This document shows positions 11,700 to 21,660 of a DNA stretch of 64,000 bases, piece by piece. This DNA is from Psococerastis gibbosa (Eukaryota; Arthropoda; Insecta; Psocodea; Psocidae), in contig OZ020485.1 of NCBI GenBank assembly GCA_963971405.1, positions 10,478,001-10,542,000 of the forward strand, written 5' to 3'. The position numbers and the translations under genes are program-made. The notes beneath the pieces are model-generated. The model had not been told where the DNA came from and searched no databases. It was given only the letters and a program-made list of their open reading frames with translations. Position 1 is the first letter of the stretch. Every line of letters begins with the position of its first letter.

Positions 11700-12605
11700 T
11701 AAATGTACAAATATACATATAGTATATATACTAGCAGTATATGATATGAGTCTGCATCTAGCTTAACTCTTTGATGTCATCATTTTTTGGGAAGAGACGG
11801 TCAGTGTTGCGATATGCTATAATTCCGATTTGTGCTCCCTTCCCAAAACATGACCGACGGTTTTGTCGCAAAACTGAAGACGCAACCATTCAAAATGAAA
11901 AAAATAATACTTTTTGAACGGAAACTTTTGTGTTCAACGAACCGTTAAAAAAAATCACGAGAAAAAACATGACTAGTCCTACGAAAATTTTAAGAAACTT
12001 AAAAGAGAACGAAAAGTCATATTTAATATAAAAAAAATTTGAGAGAGATTCCAAAGATGGAAGGGCATGAAATGAAGAATAAAATTTCGTGAAGATATCA
12101 CTCTTAGAGACGAAAGAAGAACGAAGAAATTAAAATGTGACAAGACTGCTTCGGAGAGGCTCAAATTAAGGAGAGAGGGTGAATTGGGGAGAGAGTTGTT
12201 TTTAAAATGAGTGACTGCTTGGCTTGAAGGTTCCGACACTTGCGTATAGCCTACGTTTTGTGCGCTAAATAATGACAGGGTGAAGGAAAACGCCGAGAAT
12301 CTCATATCCCCATATGAGATTCTATCGGCGTTTTTGTACATGCAAAGAATGCATAAGCTGTTTTCATGGCCAGTGCCGAGTTTGGCTATGGGGCCCCCAA
12401 AAAAGCCCCAAAATACAGAATCACAGTAGGTTAAAAGAAACTAAAACTGAAAACTATGGCAAATAAATAAACTTGTCGAAATATTTGGCTAGAAATTGGA
12501 ACTTGCCGTGGCATTAATGATTAATCGCCTTACTGTTTTCTATTCTAGTGTCTCATGTGCAGCCTTCTGATCGTGTTGCTTCAAACATCTGCTTTCAGCA
12601 TTTCT
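11700..12605. other. No gene recognised
   Basis: Low-complexity AT-rich DNA. The open frame on the minus strand at 11979-12341 is rich in Leu, Ser and Phe, as expected from the complement of GAAA-rich sequence, and has no domain. A short hairpin GAGAATCTCATATCCCC / CATATGAGATTCT lies at 12295-12323. Confidence 0.5.
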
Positions 12606-12609
12606 GCTA

Positions 12610-12950
12610 TATAGGCAACCCTGTTAGCCTGGTGAGGGGATTGAGTCTGTTAACTTGAGGCACCCTAAGGGCAGACTCTTTCCCCCCCAGGGAAAGGGGA
12701 GTTGACTGACAGGGTGGACTTCCTGATTATTGTGGATTCCGAACCACTTGGGGAACATGGTAAAGTTACACGACTAAATCGGAGGTGACCAGGACTCAAC
12801 ACGCACGTAGACTGCCTGGTATAGTCTCAGCGCATTATCATGTCCCACCATGTTCCCCTGCCAACGTTGTACACACTACCAAGTTTGCTGCAGTTTGAAA
12901 CATACTCTGCTCTAATGGATTCAAGATGGTAAGGCCGTCGGCTTCCTTTT
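12610..12950 (-). repeat. Dispersed repeat R, copy 3
   Basis: The plus strand shows CACCCTAAGGGCAGACTCTT, CAGGGTGGACTTCCTGATTA, GTGGATTCCGAACCACTTGG and CATGTCCCACCATGTTCCCC, the complements of the blocks of copy 1 in the same order. Confidence 0.7.
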
Positions 12951-13756
12951 GATCGTTGAAGATGAATAAAACACACAGCAGAACCACCACAGCTGACACC
13001 AATGCGGCAAACAAGGAGATGAAATTCCCACATATCGTACCTACCGGTCCAGGCTACATTATTAGAAACAGAAAGGAAACTCAACCAGCAACAGTAAATT
13101 TCGAAAACAACCCATTGGAAATAATTGGACAAACAAAATGGGCCACAAATAGTTGGATAACTAGCAAAAGGAGATGGAGAAAGCGGGCTATATTTTGAAT
13201 ACACAGCGCAGCACATGTTATTCTAATTCTACTACAATTGCTAGAGTTTATGGGTCACCACAACCATCCACGGTAAATTTTGTTATCAATGTCCCGGCTA
13301 ATAAACAGACAATAAACACGTTAACGGTGCCTTGTCCCTCCCAGAGATCTTCAATTTCCATATGCAAGGTCATGTGCATCTTCTATTGACTAACCAAGGG
13401 TCTTGAGGTCAACCCTCGTTGTTGTAAGGACCTCCCTGGTCTTCCCAGTGGTATAGTGCTCTCCAATAAATGTTGTATTAATTTTTTTTTAATGTAAACT
13501 TGAAGAAGTAAAGCCCAAGTAATTGTTAAAAAATTAAATTCGTCAAATAATTCTACTAATGTTAATAAAAAACTGAGCTGCTAATGCTACCAACTTAATA
13601 GCACAGTTCCACCTTATCGACGATTTGAGACTCTCAACCGAAAGAGTAGACGCAAAATTGAAGACCACAGGGGAAGAATGATGAATGTCCATAAAGTAAG
13701 TTTCGAGAAAAAGGGATTTTAAGATTTCACACTCATCGTTTTTTTTCCCAGAGCAC
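12951..13756. other. No gene recognised; inverted arm near the right side
   Basis: Short open frames (12956-13198 and 13174-13389) show no known domain and no splice context. The piece at 13650-13700 (TTGAAGACCACAGG..GAATGATGAATGTCC) is an imperfect inverted match to 17230-17275, so the TIR transposon that follows lies between two inverted flanks. Confidence 0.4.
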
Positions 13757-14164
13757 TAGTCCGGTCAATTTAGACCAAAAAATGAGAGTGAAGTTACATA
13801 AAGTCCCCACAAGCTGAATTTTTGTGAAGTTGTTCAAAACATAATTATAAACAATGTCTGGAAGTTCCCCATCATTCCCCTGTAAGGAAAAAATTTAATT
13901 CAAGGTCAAAGGTCAAAAAAACGAGTTTTTCGCGATTTTCAGCAAAATGGTAAGTTTTATCATAAAAGTAGCTCAGACAAAAATTGTAGATCATAAAATT
14001 ATCTATAAAAAATGTATCAATACTTTTTTTCTTACGAGCCACCGTTTCTGAGATATAACGATTCTAAAAGTTATGAAAGTTGTTATCGTCATAATATGCA
14101 TGAGTACGCCACGTATATACATCTAGAGTTGTAAAATTTTATATATATATATTTAATGTTTAAA

Positions 14165-14355
14165 TATTTTATTTGATGAACTTATAACAGTCCCAACCAG
14201 TCAACAGAAATTTCTTACTAATACCCACAACAAGTCTCGGTTCATTTCAATGTTGAAAGAAAAGTTTACGGCTGAAAATATATTGGTAAAACAAGCTAAT
14301 AATGATGCTGATGTATTGATTATTGAAACAGCAATAGAGCAATTCAATTTGACAA
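14165..14355 (+). pseudogene. N-proximal piece of the transposon CXC-domain ORF
   Basis: An open frame beginning directly after the left TIR (first stop-free codon about 14160) encodes NKSRFISMLKEKFTAENIL and NNDADVLIIETAIEQFNL. It runs in the same frame, across the 10-bp duplicated target, into the protein resuming at 15714. No start methionine or N-terminal domain is visible between the TIR and this segment, so the 5' part of the gene has been lost or is not recognisable. The acidic NDADVL and the following GEDVDLLVLL blocks recall the Asp-rich cores of nuclease-like folds, but that is inference. Confidence 0.6.
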
Positions 14356-15703
14356 TTTTTTTTTTTTTTTTTTAAATTGGGGTACAGGTGTTACCTGTGT
14401 GCACTTAAGCCTATTGGGCCTATTGTGCCCCCTACAACAAAGAATCTACATATCTACATCAGTTCCTCGAGGCCTATTTCCCTCAGGAGAGCCAGGACCT
14501 TGAGGGGATTTAGAAGTGGTAGGTCTTTTACATGTAATTGCAAGTTTCCCAAGCATGCTGCTCTTCTACGTGCGATTGCATCGCAGTGAAGGAGGATATG
14601 CTCGGGGTCCTCCGCTCCTTCGTTACAGAATCTGCATGCTCTAGACTCTCTGACACCTATGTTGGTCAGATGTCCATTCAAGTTGCAATGCCCAGAGAGG
14701 AATCCTGTGATCACACGCAGATGTCTCCTGTTCATATTAATGCATACTTGGGCTCTTTTGCGCTGGTGGCTTCCCAGGAGCATTTTGGCTTGCCGAAGGC
14801 CCGGCAATGAGGTCCAGTATTCAGCCACTTTCAGGTTCTCCCTGCCTTTAACAAATCTGCGGGCGAGGGTTTCCCCAACACCGCAAAAAGGTTCGGGTCC
14901 CGTAAAAGGGGAGGTAGCTCCCCTTTTTGCAAGCTGGTCAGCAACCTCATTGCCTTCAATGCCTGTGTGCCCAGGCACCCATATCAAGGTAACCTTATTC
15001 GCACCGGACAGTATGTCCAGTTTCAATCTACATTCCCACACTAGTTGTGAGGTGATTTTGTATGCTGTTATTGCTTTAAGGGCTGCTTGGCTATCTGACA
15101 TGATAACAATTTCTCTCGATCTATATTCCCTGTCGAGATTCATTTGCATACATCTGTCAAGGGCACATAACTCAGCCTGGTAGACTGTAGTTGTCTCCCC
15201 AAGAGACTCCAGATATTTCACCCCAGGACCAAAGACGCCAAGACCTGTTCTTGGTCTTGTACGTCCCAGCCTAGAGCCATCAGTGAACCACTTAATTGTG
15301 TGACTATTGAGAATTCCTGCTGATTCGCAGTATTCTTTTTTTGTCCCTAATATAGTTTCGAATTCCCTCTTAAAACAGTATTTTGGGTGAATTCTATCGC
15401 TTGGCATATCCAGGCAGTGGTCAGACGTAGTCAGAGAGGCTGAGTCTCTCTTAATTGCCCTTCCACTCCTTTTTACCCCGCTCCTAATAATCCGTAGCCT
15501 TGCCATTTCGGCTGACGTTTCCACTGCAATATGGAGGGGTGGGAAGTCCAGCACAATCTCCATTGCTGCAGTGGGACAGGATTTCATAGCCCCTGTAATG
15601 CATACACAGGCCAGTCTTTTAGTACTTTAGTGAGGGTGTCTCTTATACTTTGTACTGCAGTCCTGTGGGCCCAAGTCACACTTCCATACGTAATAATGGG
15701 CCT
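14356..15703 (-). mobile_element. 5'-truncated I/R1-like LINE inserted in the CXC ORF
   Basis: The minus-strand insertion has an 18-base poly(A) tail, seen as poly(T) at 14356-14373. It is flanked by a perfect 10-bp duplication AATTTGACAA at 14346-14355 and 15704-15713. It is cut at the 5' side within the region downstream of reverse transcriptase. It carries RNase H and a terminal zinc finger. Confidence 0.9.
14454..15640 (-). pseudogene. LINE ORF2 C-terminus: RNase H and CCHC finger
   Basis: The 377-residue open frame starts at 15587 and ends at a stop at 14454. The RNase H domain shows WFTDGSRL (first Asp), AELCALDRC (Glu), MSDSQAALKAI (second Asp) and WVPGHTGIEGNEVADQLA (His and last Asp), so all four catalytic acids are present. 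The C-terminal finger is CRFCNEGAEDPEHILLHC. The upstream ITGAMKSCPTAAMEIVL segment is the conserved link after reverse transcriptase in I/R1-type LINEs. A one-base shift near 15630 separates it from the remaining 5' codons. The fragment encodes no reverse transcriptase of its own. Confidence 0.85.
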
Positions 15704-16606
15704 AATTTGACAAATACAACTATTGTTGTTGGTGAAGATGTTGACTTACTTGTATTACTCACTGCTCGAACGCCAACTGAAAAAACTATTTTTTTCTTAA
15801 AACCAGGAAAAGCTCAGCATCAATCATATATATATTCATCAAAAAGTTTATTTACTTTTGTAAAGTGTAAAGATCATGTACTATTTTTACACGCAATAAC
15901 TGGCTGTGATACGACATCTGCATTTTACAGGAGGGGTAAAACAGCAGTTTTCAAAATGTTTGAAAAACAAGATTTAATTCAATGTGCTGAAGTTTTTAAA
16001 AAAAGTGATTCAACTCAACAAGAAGTTATTACCAAGGGCATCCGCTTTCTTCTTTCTATGTACGGAACTCCTAAAAAAACTACCTGTTTAGATAAACATC
16101 GATATGCATGTTTCGTTGAAAATACTAAAAATAAAAAACAAGTTCAATTAGCTTGTCTTCCTCCAACTTCAGTTGCTGCTCACCAACATCTTTTTCGAGT
16201 ATATTACCAAGTTCAAGTGTGGCTTGGTTATCAGCTAGACCCTACAGACTGGGGTTGGAAGTTGGTCAACAATATATTAGAGCCAGTTCAAACTTTACTT
16301 CCACCTGCGCCGAAAAAACTGCTAAACATTATTTTTTGCAACTGCAAAAAGGGATGCAGTGCTAAATGTGGTTCCAAAAAAGTCGGACTGTCTTGTTCTT
16401 TGGCATGCACAAATTGTCAAGGCCGGTCGTGCTCTAATATTGAATCACAAACAATGGAGGATTCGTTTGACTCCGACGAAGTATCATGCGATACATCGCT
16501 ATTGACGCAATTTACTTGCATCCAAAATGAAGATGAAGAAGAAGCAGGAGAAGAAGAACAAGAAGAAGATCAAGAAGAAGAACAAGAATTTGAAACTTAC
16601 GAATAA
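15650..16606 (+). CDS. Transposon-borne CXC (tesmin/TSO1-like) domain protein, C-terminal part
   Basis: The real frame resumes after the LINE at 15714; codons before that are LINE sequence. Motifs include GEDVDLLVLLTARTP, a conserved LFLHAITGCDTTSAFYRRGK, LPPTSVAAHQHLFRVYYQVQ and a LDPTDWGW block. A cysteine-rich module CNCKKGCSAKCGSKKVG..CTNCQGRSC at about residues 230-260 of the open frame resembles the CXC repeat of tesmin/TSO1 DNA-binding proteins. The C-terminus is a Glu-rich tail (about 16520-16600). Similar proteins are, to my knowledge, multicopy and uncharacterised in many invertebrates. Being enclosed by long TIRs, the gene is a plausible transposition protein, but no DDE triad is evident in what remains. 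Confidence 0.65.
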   Translation: MYCSPVGPSHTSIRNNGPNLTNTTIVVGEDVDLLVLLTARTPTEKTIFFLKPGKAQHQSYIYSSKSLFTFVKCKDHVLFLHAITGCDTTSAFYRRGKTAVFKMFEKQDLIQCAEVFKKSDSTQQEVITKGIRFLLSMYGTPKKTTCLDKHRYACFVENTKNKKQVQLACLPPTSVAAHQHLFRVYYQVQVWLGYQLDPTDWGWKLVNNILEPVQTLLPPAPKKLLNIIFCNCKKGCSAKCGSKKVGLSCSLACTNCQGRSCSNIESQTMEDSFDSDEVSCDTSLLTQFTCIQNEDEEEAGEEEQEEDQEEEQEFETYE

Positions 16607-17130
16607 GATGAATAAACTTCAACACTTTTTTTTCATTTACATCGCTTTTATCTTTCCCAATCTTTGAAAATTTCCGTTATTTTGCAATAGTTTTACATTA
16701 AACAGGGTCACAACTGACCCGTGGAGTAGGCCTACTGGGGAAACCACGTTAACAAAAACGCGCTAAGTACACTACCTCATAGGTGGCGTGGAAACGTGTG
16801 CATATTATGACGATAACAACTTTCATAACTTTTAGAATCGTTATATCTCAGAAACGGTGGCTCGTAAGAAAAAAAGTATGAATACATTTTTTATAGATAA
16901 TTTTATGATCTACAATTTTTGTCGAAGGTACTTTTATGGTAAAACTTACCGTTTTGCTGAAAATCGCGAAACTCATTTTTTTGACCTTTGACCTTGAATT
17001 AAATTTTTCCCTTACAGGGGAATGATGGGGAACTTCTGGACATTGTTTGTAATTATGTTTTGAACAACTTCACAGAAATTCAGCTTGTTGGGACTTTATG
17101 TAACTTCGAATGTCTAAATTGACCGGACTA

Positions 17131-17904
17131 CACGGTTTATTCAATCTTTGTAGTTTCATTGTTGTTGCCAATTTTAAATTCCTCAAGAAAAACTACGCTA
17201 GAAAAGTGTTAAGTTGGCAAAAGTGAATCTTTTGGACATTCATCATTATTCATTCCTCCACAGTGATCTTCAAATATTGTCGTCGTTCATCAAAAATTAA
17301 ATTGCATTGGTGTAAGAAAATTATGTAAAATGTAAGACAAACACACTAAACCCGTATTTTACAAAAATTAAATTTCACATGAAATATCCATCTTAAGAAT
17401 ATTGTACTCTAGATCCCTCCCCTAAAGAACAGATTTTGGCAGGATCCAGGGGTGGCCAATGCCTACGGCCAGCTTCCTCTTAAACAGTGTCGATGCCAAG
17501 TATCTTCCCGACCTATCGGTTGGACACCACTGACTAGGCTAAAGTTTAGGTTGAAGTTTAGGGAATCGGGATGTGTTGAGGCCCGGACCAAGTGGCGAAC
17601 ATGCGCGCAGCAGGTATCGATCTCCAGCTCAGCAGTGGATACACCTGATCTGGGCCCATATAAACCTGCCTTTTTTAATTAACAGCTAACACTAGAAGTG
17701 TCAATTTCATGTGTCTATGGTGGGGAAAGAACGGCGGAGGGGATCCCTTCATGGCCGTCCTCAACGGGATATGGAACGTGAATAATCCTGCCAGATACGG
17801 ATACTTATTATTTCTTATTTAATGTATAAATTGCGATAGAAGTAAGTTGTTAAAGATTTAGTTTAAGGTATATTCATATATTCATATTCATATATTGTTA
17901 TTCC
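17131..17904. other. No gene recognised
   Basis: 17230-17275 is the inverted partner of 13650-13700. The short open frame at 17452-17682 has no domain. Nothing else can be assigned. Confidence 0.4.
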
Positions 17905-18062
17905 GTCTAGGCCAGCCATCCCCAAACTATGGTCCGCGGCTCTTTTTGATGTGGCCCTCGGCCTGACAAAACATTAAAAACTCTGCGAGTAGCCTAATAT
18001 TGGGGCAATTGTTGAAGAAAATATTAAATAGTCTTCTGTTACTAAGTCAATCAAGAGGAATT

Positions 18063-18320
18063 ACTAGGTCTATAAAGCCCGAAATTAGAGGATATGGAAA
18101 AAACTGGGCTTAGCGGGATTCGACCCCACGATCTACGCCTAACCGGGCGTCATCTTAACCGTTGGAACACAAGGGGCTTGTAGATCGTGGGTTCAAATCG
18201 CGCCAAGCCCAGTTTTTTTCATATCCTCTAATTTCGGTTGTAACGAGGAGGTTACCTCTTCAACCAAAGTTAATTTAAAGTCAGTGTTAAATATACCATA
18301 TAATACTACAATGTATTCTA
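18063..18320. mobile_element. SINE family B, copy 3, head-to-head inverted dimer
   Basis: The left half on the plus strand (CCGAAATTAGAGGATATGG, then a tRNA-like complement at 18102-18175) is followed at once by the right half in the other orientation (GTAGATCGTGGGTTCAAATC, then CATATCCTCTAATTTCGG and the family tail to about 18318). The two tRNA heads abut near 18176. Confidence 0.75.
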
Positions 18321-18324
18321 TAAA

Positions 18325-18425
18325 GCCCTCTCTTACACACATCTAAAAGACCCGCCTACTGTATACGTGTAATCGGAAGCATGGCCAGAAAATGTAGCAA
18401 ACAGCAGGTTGTAGCCTGAGGAGTG
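18325..18425 (-). repeat. SINE family A, partial copy 2
   Basis: The minus strand reads ATTTTCTGGCCATGCTTCCG, a GGCGGGTC block and GTGTAAGAGAGGGCTTTATA, the body and tail of the SINE at 1817. The tRNA head is missing. Confidence 0.65.
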
Positions 18426-18892
18426 GGAGACATTTAAACAAAACGGGGTCACTCACACCTACAACACGAGGCAACGGGGAGACCTTGCAAGGCCAGCGCC
18501 ACGCACAGCCAAGTGTGAGGGACTGGATCCTGTTTCGCCTACCTTAGAAAACTCCCGATTGAACTGAGAGCGGCGAGAAATGCTTCTAACTTCCCTAAAT
18601 TGCTTAGAAACCATCTCTTAGAGAAAGCTTTCTGCACTGTCACTGAGGCACTAGCACAATGACAATGACAGAACTACCTGATTTTGACGATATTCTCACG
18701 ATTTTATTTGATACTTTACTTGTATCGTATAATTCAACGGAAATATATATTGTATTGTTCTCATTAAATTAAAATACACTTTGTCAATTTTCATTGAGGT
18801 AGAAAACCGAACTACGACACAGGAGGGATACTATCCGGCACGGCGTCAAATGGCCTACCAGCCAAGGACGGGCGTTTGCTCAAGAAGTAGAA

Positions 18893-19657
18893 GATTTTCA
18901 TTATTGCTTTCCAATTAATACGTAGTATAAGGAAAGCTTTGTGATGGTCGAAATTTTCGATTCCGAGATTTCAACGGATTTACACGTTTTGAAGTCCCAG
19001 GAACCAAATTTACGAAATGTCTGTATGTCTGTCTTTTCATCGATTTCCGGGCAAACTGCTCGACCGATTTTGATGAAATTTTGCATACAGGCTGAAAAAA
19101 ATCATACATCGAGAACATTTTATTTTATTTTGGGCTAACTTAAATGGGGGGGGGGGGGTTTATTCTCTAAAAAAAATAATTTCTCAAAAACGGCTCCAAC
19201 GATTTATTTAAAATTCACATATATTGTAGTAGTTATTAATGTTAACAAAATGCGGGGGGTCACTTGCCCCTTGATAGTTTGCTTCTGGGGGTTAAAAAAA
19301 AAAAAAAACTCAATTTTCATGAAAAATGACTAAAAAATAATTTTTCTGCGGAACCTTTCTATCGATGATACCTGCAGGTGTGTTTTAGGTGTAACATAAC
19401 ATAAACGGACAGGTTGCAATCCCAAAAAAGTATTTGCTTCTGTGCAAAAAATTATTTTTTGAGAAATTATGGAAAATTCACGTTCCAATACATTACGTGC
19501 CATGTGTCATTGTTACTACTGTTACAATGTATTGGTCTGTTCGTTCCAGAATATGCAATTAAGTTTTAAGGTGTTTTTAATATATTGAGGTGGACCCCTC
19601 CCCCCTCGAGGGATCTGAAATTTAACCATTGGGAAATTATTTCCTATGAAATTACAC
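18893..19657 (+). repeat. Dispersed repeat S, copy 1 (continues at 20502)
   Basis: The repeat starts with a small hairpin (GCTTTCCAATTAATACG..GTATAAGGAAAGC). It then runs TTTCGATTCCGAGATTTCAA, ACGAAATGTCTGTATGTCTG, CGGCTCCAACGATTTATT, GTTAACAAAATGCGGGG and GCTTCTGGGGGT. The family end, TCGAGTAAACTCGGACCGG, is found at 20540-20562, after a LINE insertion. Other copies are 38693-39445, 39448-39885 and 54226-54790. Non-coding. Confidence 0.75.
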
Positions 19658-19663
19658 ATGTCT

Positions 19664-20501
19664 AAAATTTCCCTATCTCCCGTTGTTAAAAACTTTGGAG
19701 TGATGCTTGACTCCACCCTTTCGTGGCACGAACAAGTATCCAGTATCTGTAGAAAAGCCTTTTTCAGCCTGCATTCACTACGCTCACTCAAAAACTTTCT
19801 ACCCAAAAGACTCAAAATTCGGCTAGTTCAGTCACTTGTATTTCCACATTTCGACTACTGTGATAGCCTCCTTACTAATCTTTCCGTTGACTTGCAAGCA
19901 AGACTGCAACGTGCACAAAACTGCTGTATTCGCTTTTGTTGCAATACCCCCTTACAGAGACAGGGTCCCCCCATTTTATGTTAGTATTCCTTGGCTTAAA
20001 CTCGAAGGTAGAAGGAAGCTGCATCAAGGTACTTCAATACATAAAATCCTCAATGGCTTTGCTCCTTCATACTTTCGGTCCTTTTTTCAGCCTCTGTCAA
20101 ACCGTCACTACAACACTCGAAGGGACGATCTTCTCGTTATACCTACTCATTTAACCCAAACCTTTCATGCCTCCTTCCTCGTCTCGTCAGTTCTCCTATG
20201 GAACTCCCTCCCCACCCACATAAAAGAATCTCCCTCTGTTCCAATTTTCAAAGTTCGCTATCGGGAGCATCTAATTAGACTAATACACTAGATTCGCCAA
20301 TATCTGATGTGGTTTCGCTCTCCATGTGTGAATGAGTGTGTGAATGAGTGTTATCATTTTTTGTGTTTTGCAACTATTTTTGTATTTAAAGCTCTGTAAC
20401 AATAATTAACTAGCCCTCTAGTTGAGTGTAAGAAAGGGCCCGAAGGCCCTAACTCCACTAGGGGAGCCTAGTGCAATAAAGAAACAATTATAATTATTAT
20501 T
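19664..20501 (+). mobile_element. 5'-truncated CR1/L2-like LINE
   Basis: The insertion is in repeat S and is flanked by ATGTCT at 19658-19663 and 20502-20507. It encodes the thumb and C-terminus of a reverse transcriptase protein in two frames: 19646-19984, then 19836-20291 after a one-base shift near 19945. Motifs are LGVMLD-like FGVMLDSTLSWHEQV, HFDYCDSLLTNL, RRDDLLVIPTHLT and LWNSLPTHIK, with a stop at 20289. The 3' UTR ends TTGAGTGTAAGAAAGGGC, hairpin GGGCCCGAAGGCCC, CTAACTCCACTAGG and ATTATTATT repeats. This tail is shared with SINE A. Confidence 0.85.
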
Positions 20502-20906
20502 ATGTCTATATCTACTAATTTATAAATTTAAAAGCATGTTCGAGTAAACTCGGACCGGTTCTTTGCACTTGCGGCCCGCGGTAATATATCTGGCCCTTGG
20601 AGTGGCTCTCGAGGAAAAACGTTTGGGGGCCGCCGGTCTAGGCTGACTGGGCCATATACTAAGCTAAGTAAGCTGTAGAAGACTATTTCATGCATAATAT
20701 TGTATGAAATAGTATTTAATTCTTGGTGTTTTTTCTTTAATTCTGCATAGAAGGGAATCTGTCCAAATCAATTCAAATATTATTGAACAGAAAAATACTA
20801 TCTACTAGCCTATTCTGAAGAACCAAATGCTGTATTGACAAGCAACTCAGAAACCAATATCAATTTTTGAACCAAATTAAGTTTCACAGGAAATACCCAT
20901 TGTTCC

Positions 20907-21083
20907 CATGGCCGTGCCCATGGGGGTGGTCCATTGGGTACGCCCCCCCCCCCGAAATGCATTTTTGTATCTAAACCTGAATGGTTTGAAGAATTTATCC
21001 ATTAATTCATCAATAAATTACGTAAAAACATTCTTTGGACCCCCCCCCCCCCCCCCCGAAATCAAAACCTGGGCACGGCCTTG
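20907..21083. mobile_element. Short hAT-like MITE
   Basis: The ends CATGGCCGTGCCCATGG and CCTGGGCACGGCCTTG are inverted. Flanks ATTGTTCC (20899-20906) and ACTGTTCC (21084-21091) match at 7 of 8 positions. It contains C-homopolymer runs at 20943-20953 and 21043-21058. Its ends are related to those of the 41330-41479 element. Confidence 0.75.
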
Positions 21084-21215
21084 ACTGTTCCCATAGAGCT
21101 ATCAAAATTCCACATCCATTAGACAGGGGTTCCTAACCTGTGGCCAGTCCACCAAGTCCCCGAAAATAAATAGTAGGCCTAAATTATCAAATAATTGGTT
21201 TTAAAAGGAAATTGG

Positions 21216-21660
21216 AGCTTTACCTATCAGATGTAATGAAAGAGGACATTTCTTCCTTTCTTGCACTCTCCACATTTGTGAAAGAGAACGAACTGAACTT
21301 TTCAGATCCAGATTTTACTCTCATTTGTGAACATTATAGAAGACTTTGACAAAAAGTTTTCGACAAATACTTTCCACTAAAGGATACTGAAAAATTATGA
21401 CTAAGAAAGAGATCCCTTTTTGAAAGAGAAGGAGCTGAACTATTCAGATCCAGATTTTACCCTCATTATTTTAAGGTTAACCCTTATATAATTAGTTTCA
21501 TTAATTGTGAACATTAGGAGGCTTTGCAAAAAAGGTTTCGACAAATACTTTCCACTAAAGGACACTGAAAAATTATGACTAAATAAGAGATCCATTTGTG
21601 AAAGGGAACGACCAGAAATTTTCAGATCCAGATCCTCATTTGTGAACATGAGCCGAATAA
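21216..21660 (+). pseudogene. Triplicated hAT-transposase-like fossil
   Basis: Translation of the plus strand gives LALSTFVKENELNFSDPDF, then CEH and a FDKYFPLKDTEKL-like segment broken by stops. The same about 150-bp unit begins at roughly 21277, 21421 and 21600 (partial). The second unit has a roughly 40-bp extra piece at 21465-21505. The FDKYFP module is typical of ZBED/SCAND3-like hAT transposases. This is dead. Confidence 0.5.

Larger units (their letters stand above)
13759..17128 (+). mobile_element. TIR DNA transposon with about 350-bp inverted repeats, TA flanks and a CXC-domain gene
   Basis: The left end GTCCGGTCAATTTAGA (13759) and right end TCTAAATTGACCGGAC (to 17128) are flanked by TA on both sides. 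The inversion continues inward for about 350 bp (13759-14115 against 16790-17128), at high identity over the inner 250 bp. The interior holds the C-terminal part of a CXC-domain protein gene on the plus strand, interrupted by a minus-strand LINE. The ends do not match a superfamily I can name. TA duplications are known for Tc1/mariner, ISL2EU and others. A 188-bp MITE with the same 15-bp terminus lies at 51423-51610. Confidence 0.8.
17913..20635. mobile_element. hAT-type element with 8-bp duplication, filled with nested insertions
   Basis: The left end CAGCCATCCCCAAACTATGG and right end AAACGTTTGGGGGCCGCCG are inverted and flanked by perfect 8-bp repeats GTCTAGGC (17905-17912 and 20636-20643). 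Both ends carry GCGGC / GCGGCCC motifs. No transposase ORF is seen. The interior is occupied by an inverted SINE-B pair, a SINE-A piece and repeat S, which in turn contains a LINE fragment. Confidence 0.85.

Noticed and set aside
19646-20291. Host gene of two overlapping frames
   Set aside because: It is LINE reverse-transcriptase C-terminus with one frameshift and LINE tail sequences.
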